DNA of 64,000 bases from Linderina pennispora (lineage: Eukaryota; Kickxellomycota; Kickxellomycetes; Kickxellales; Kickxellaceae), in contig NW_024468258.1 in assembly GCF_002104995.1 (NCBI RefSeq), forward strand, positions 737,101 to 801,100. Reading direction: 5' to 3'. The translations under genes and the position numbers were made by a program. The notes below the pieces were generated by a model. The model was not told the origin of the DNA and made no database searches. It worked only from the letters and a program-made list of their open reading frames with translations. This document shows positions 60,323-64,000 of the stretch, piece after piece. Numbering within the stretch: the first letter of the stretch is position 1; every line of letters begins with the position of its first letter.

Positions 60323-61477
60323 ATGGATGGAGGCGGCAGCAGCAATACCAGCAGCAATACCAACAGCAGAAACGCCGAGCTCAAGCGCCGCGAGCTGGCC
60401 CAGCAGTCCAGCTTCTTCCTCAAGCAGCACTCGGCGTATGACATGATTCCCGTCAGCTTCCGCCTTATTGTGCTTGACACTAAGCTGCTTGTCACCAAGG
60501 CCCTGTCGACCTTGGTTCAGAACGGTAAGCCTTGTAAAAAAATCCGATGCACGCCCGGATATTTCCTCGTGCGATATTGAATGGCTGGGCAGGTGGACAA
60601 GCGGGAACTTTTCGGCTGCCCAGCTGACGCTTGCAGCTCTGCTCCTGGGTGAATGCTAAAACCGCGGCGTCCATATTAATTAGGTATTGAGTCGGCGCCA
60701 ATGTGGGATTCTACAAACTCGTGTTACTCAGGCATGCTGACAACAACCGACCTGGTGAACCTGATTCAGTACTACTATGCCAACTTTTCGTATACCGAGG
60801 CGATCGAAGACCTGGGCCAGACACAACTGGAAAACTACAAGGAGCTCCTCCTGCGGTTTAAGTCGCGACAAACCAACACGCTGTGTGCCAATCCGCTGGA
60901 CACGCTCTATGAGGTGTCGCGGCGCCTGCTAGCCACAGACTATTCAGCTCTGGCCCTGGTCGACGAGGACACGGATACCGGCGGCGACGTCATCGTGTCG
61001 ATGCTGTCGATCTACCGGATCCTGAACTTTATGGCCGTCAACATCGAGGACAAGAAGCGGATTAAAGCAGCATTCTCTGTACGATCTCGAAATCGGCACC
61101 TACGGCAACCTGGTCACAGCAACCATGGACGCGCCCGTCATTGATATTATCCGCATGTTTGTCGACAACAACATCTCGGTCGTGCCGATCCTCGACGAAG
61201 AAGGCATCGTGCTCAACGTATTTGCCAGAGTCTGACATTATCCTGCTTGCTCGTGAGGGCCTGCTCGACGAGCTCGACATCCCAGGTTTCTGAGGCTCTG
61301 GCGCTGAGACCAGACGACTACCCTGGTGTGCATACGTGCAAGCAGAACGACACGCTATACTCGGTCCTAGACACCATCCGCAAGACACAGGTCCAGCGTC
61401 TGATTGTCGTTGATGACGATACCAGGCCTGTCGGCGTTGTCGCACTGAGCGACGTCCTACGCGCCCTCATCATCTAG
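60323..61477 (+). CDS. SNF4: SNF4, gamma subunit of the AMPK/Snf1 kinase
   Basis: Exon 1 (60323-60524) and exon 2 (60684-61477) join in phase 1 across a 159-nt GT-AG intron. Four CBS repeats are visible by their strands: VSFRLIVLDTKLLVTKALS and the GMLTTTDLVNLIQYYY turn, then LYEVSRRLLATDYSALALVD, DIIRMFVDNNISVVPILDEE, and LDTIRKTQVQRLIVVDDD with the end GVVALSDVLRALII. Three extra bases near 61052, 61232 and 61286 break the frame; without them there are 331 codons (yeast Snf4: 322 aa). CBS pairs bind adenine nucleotides and report energy state. The ATG at 60323 is chosen; an out-of-frame ATG lies at 60262. Confidence 0.92.
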
Positions 61478-61658
61478 AGCTACTCATATCCAATATATCG
61501 ATTTTACTAGAAATACTCTGCTCGCGATGCGAGCTCGGCTGCTAGTCAGCATGGGTTGACACGTCGATAAGAGCATCACGGCGAACCGGTCATTTGAACG
61601 TGTCGGATGGTTGTTGGTGCAATGTCGATCATGGACATCTCCCATCTTGATGGCCTGC

Positions 61659-64000
61659 TCAGCGTAGGCGCTTCAGCGCTGGCTCGCTGCTGCTGGCAAC
61701 AGAATCGCCTGCTGCTGCACGCCTCTTGCGCGGGTTCTTTGTTGCAGGGGTGGTGCCAGAAGTATCGGCAGCAATGGCCGTAAAGCGACGGAACCGTTCA
61801 GGAATACTGCCTGAATCACAGAGTGACTGGAAAATGAGCCTGAAGTTTAGAACTGCTGCGAGATCGCGGTTCAAGAGCCGAGACGAATAGGCTCACCTGT
61901 ATTGTGCCATGGCCCGCTTACATGACTCGCTTGTACAGCGGAGAAGGCCATGGCACTTCACAGTTGGGTTCTTCGATCTCTGGTAGGGCCGCGGATTGGG
62001 AACATGCCGGAATGTCTGCAGTGACTTATCGCAGCAGAACGGGCACACCGACGATGTCCGGAATTCGTCGATCAGATAGACTTCAAAGCCATGGTGTTTG
62101 AACTTGTCGCGCCATCCCTTGCCACGGATCGGCGCATGGTGTCGGGCCATCGGCGCACTCCAATTGCCCATGATCAGCACTGGATCTGGACCGAAACTTG
62201 CTCCGGAGTTTTCGCGGCAAGCCTGTGGTCTGCACGGGCCTGGTTCATGAATGAATCAAGGCGCAGCTTGCGGTGAAGCGGGTACACCTTGGGACTGGTA
62301 CTGACACCTGGATGGGCCTTCCAGCGCCTCTGATGCTGCTTGTTTGACTTAGTGGGCTGCTGCTCTAGTAGCCTTCGCGCTGTCATCGTGTTGGCATAAA
62401 ATGGTGCTAGGACACACCGCACAGATGCACGGGCGGTAACGTAGGCACGGAATTTTGCTGGGCTAAGGGTCCGGCAGCAGTGCTTGGAAAGCTCTGCCTC
62501 TGCTCTGCGGACAGCATCTTCTGGGACTTGATCCTTTGTAGCCCGACGAATCCTGTCATAGTGGCGCAGCTTGAGCTCCTTATTGTGCTGCTGCCATGTG
62601 TAGCAGGTAGAGCATTCTCTCACCCTCTTTCCCATTGCTGCTATTTTCGTGCATCATGTATAGCAAATCGCCCCGACCTAGGATCGATGAATACACAGCG
62701 GCCTTTCAGATTCTGCAGCTCTGGCTGTGGGATCTGGTGGATATAGCGACAGTCAGCTATAGACTGCTCCACAGCATCATCTGCAACATCGCCTGCATCG
62801 CCTCCACAGCATCCTGTAGCATCGCCTCCCCGCATCGCCTTGCATTGCCTCCCGCAGCATTGCCTCCTGCAGCACCAGCCTTAGGTACCTTGTCTTGTAA
62901 CAAAATGCATATCGTTACACCATCTGTTGTCGCCATTCCGTGGAATTTTCTATCACCATGCGCCTTAAATGGCTTCGATGTTAGATCTGCGACCCGGCCC
63001 CACACATCCCACACAGGATTGTATGATCCCTTGGACCGGGTCGTGTGCACAGACTGGGGGTGCTGGTGCATATGCATTGTTAAGTGCTGCAACAGTGTCT
63101 GCTGCTGCCGCCGATGCAGCAGCAAGTGAATCAGCCGCTACTACTGCAGTTGCTGCAGTGGCCTCTGTTGCATCCGATGGCATCTTCGCTGCTTCGCGTG
63201 CAGCCTTCTTGGCCAATTTTTCGCTTTTTTCTGCTGCTTTCCTTGCCTCTGTTGCTGCCCTCTTTGCTGCGTTGATCTTGGTAACCTCCTCAGCGTGTTT
63301 TCGAAATAAACACCTGCTTGATTATTTGCTTGTCTAAGCGCACATGGCCTGGGATCCATGATGTCCGCAGAGGCAAGCATTGGGGGGAGACTTGCCAAGC
63401 TGCTCATTCTCGATAAGCTGGCATAGCGAATGTATGCACGCAGATGCTTAAGTGATTTACCTTGGCATCATATATCGGTCTTTGCGATCTGTATTGCAAT
63501 AGCATTAAGGACTGGTGCAGTTGTTGTAGATTGCAAGCATCGTGGGTGACACTGAGATCGGGTGTCTAGAGCAACTGCTGGCGGAGCTTCTGTGTGGGTG
63601 TATAGATACACACTTGACATGCATTATTGAACTCAGCCTTGGACACATTGCCCATTGCTACTGTGCAGTGTGTTTTTGCGGCTGCGAATGATCAATCAAT
63701 TTTGGCCAGAATCCTCTGTAGGCAACTGCCATAGTGCAACACAATGTTGTTCTTGTATGCTGTCATCAGCTCGGTATCCACGTATGTCGCTACCTGATTC
63801 ATTTCACGTACGCCATGTAGCTCGATATCGCCATTATGTAATAGATAATCATAAATATGATATCTAACTACATCACCGAAATCTGCGCTCGACAGTTCTG
63901 ACCTGTCCTTCCGGTTGACGAAATCCTCGGCAGATATGACAGTCTTCGCCTTCAGGTTGCGATAAATAAATAAATAAATGGAACGAAAAAAACCCCTTTT
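61659..64000 (-). CDS. Fanzor (eukaryotic TnpB-like RNA-guided nuclease), interrupted, 5' end at window edge
   Basis: Segments occur in Fanzor order. An N-terminal helical block at 63961-63716 contains TAYKNNIVLHYGSCLQRIL. Then LPLRTSWIPGHVRLDKQII (about 63390-63330), VWDVWGRV with FHGMATTDGVTICILL (63014-62910), and IPQPELQNLKGRCVFIDP (RuvC-I Asp at 62683-62685). HRKLRLDSFMNQARADHRLA and LIMGNWSAPMARHH follow, then YLIDEFRTSSVCPFC (RuvC-II Glu at 62064-62066), zinc-finger cysteines to GLLRCTSESCK, and LNRDLAAVLNFR (RuvC-III Asp at 61863-61865). The tail PRKRR/ALKRLR looks like a nuclear signal. Frame breaks at 62680, 62635 and 62210, several in 63300-63716, and an in-frame TGA at 61893-61895 interrupt it. 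Family role: RNA-guided DNA cleavage associated with transposons. No terminal repeats or guide RNA could be defined. Confidence 0.85.
63961..63979. repeat. Short AAAT tandem repeat
   Basis: Four and a half AAAT units at the upstream border of the recognisable Fanzor reading. It may mark the boundary between coding and leader or an upstream intron. Confidence 0.5.

Noticed and set aside
62965..63216. Separate Ala-rich small protein
   Set aside because: It lies between two Fanzor blocks on the same strand and is best read as part of that gene.
1..64000. CRISPR array, rRNA or bacterial operon
   Set aside because: No regularly spaced repeats, no rRNA sequence and no bacterial gene organisation were seen; introns and gene families are eukaryotic.

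Overview
This is a gene-dense eukaryotic (fungal) chromosome segment. It has spliceosomal GT-AG introns, a fungal-type fatty acid synthase, and recognisable fungal orthologues: TRAMP zinc-knuckle, NMA111, IKS1, SNF4, Pub1/TIA-1-like and ceramide desaturase. It also carries MED23, which ascomycete yeasts lack, a Fanzor nuclease, and an Rua1-type zinc protein. Together these suggest an early-diverging zygomycete-grade fungus, perhaps Kickxellomycotina; that placement is inference from protein flavour only.

Layout. 1-11 kb: a PHD/C2H2 protein running off the left edge, an ER DNAJC3-like co-chaperone, a small orphan protein with a mitochondrial-type N-terminus, a PQ-loop membrane protein and an IKS1-type kinase. 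11-20 kb: a prolyl-hydroxylase-like dioxygenase, an Rua1-type regulator and a homeodomain protein, separated by long empty intergenic stretches. 20-30 kb: ribosomal eL43, a secreted class-3 lipase, sphingolipid desaturase, NMA111 protease and guanylate kinase. 30-42 kb: ribosomal uS7, an AIR1/2-like TRAMP subunit, a SEC14-like protein, an isochorismatase-fold hydrolase, MED23 and an F-box protein. 42-54 kb: one giant fatty acid synthase gene. 55-61.5 kb: a three-RRM protein, REV7, EMC5 and SNF4. 61.6-64 kb: an interrupted Fanzor (eukaryotic TnpB homologue).

Two things stand out. First, the fatty acid synthase is a single beta-alpha chain with two almost identical acyl carrier protein domains and no C-terminal phosphopantetheine transferase domain. 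Second, the Fanzor locus keeps all three RuvC acidic residues and its zinc finger.

A warning for users of the annotation: many genes are broken by single-base insertions. Removing them restores family-typical proteins and makes total lengths divisible by three (SNF4, lipase, guanylate kinase, isochorismatase, F-box, RRM and homeodomain genes). Most of these insertions create an AG, usually YAGG, on one strand. They look like assembly or base-calling errors rather than pseudogenisation, because the two near-identical ACP repeats carry them at mostly different places. Coordinates of broken genes therefore span from start to stop across the frame changes.
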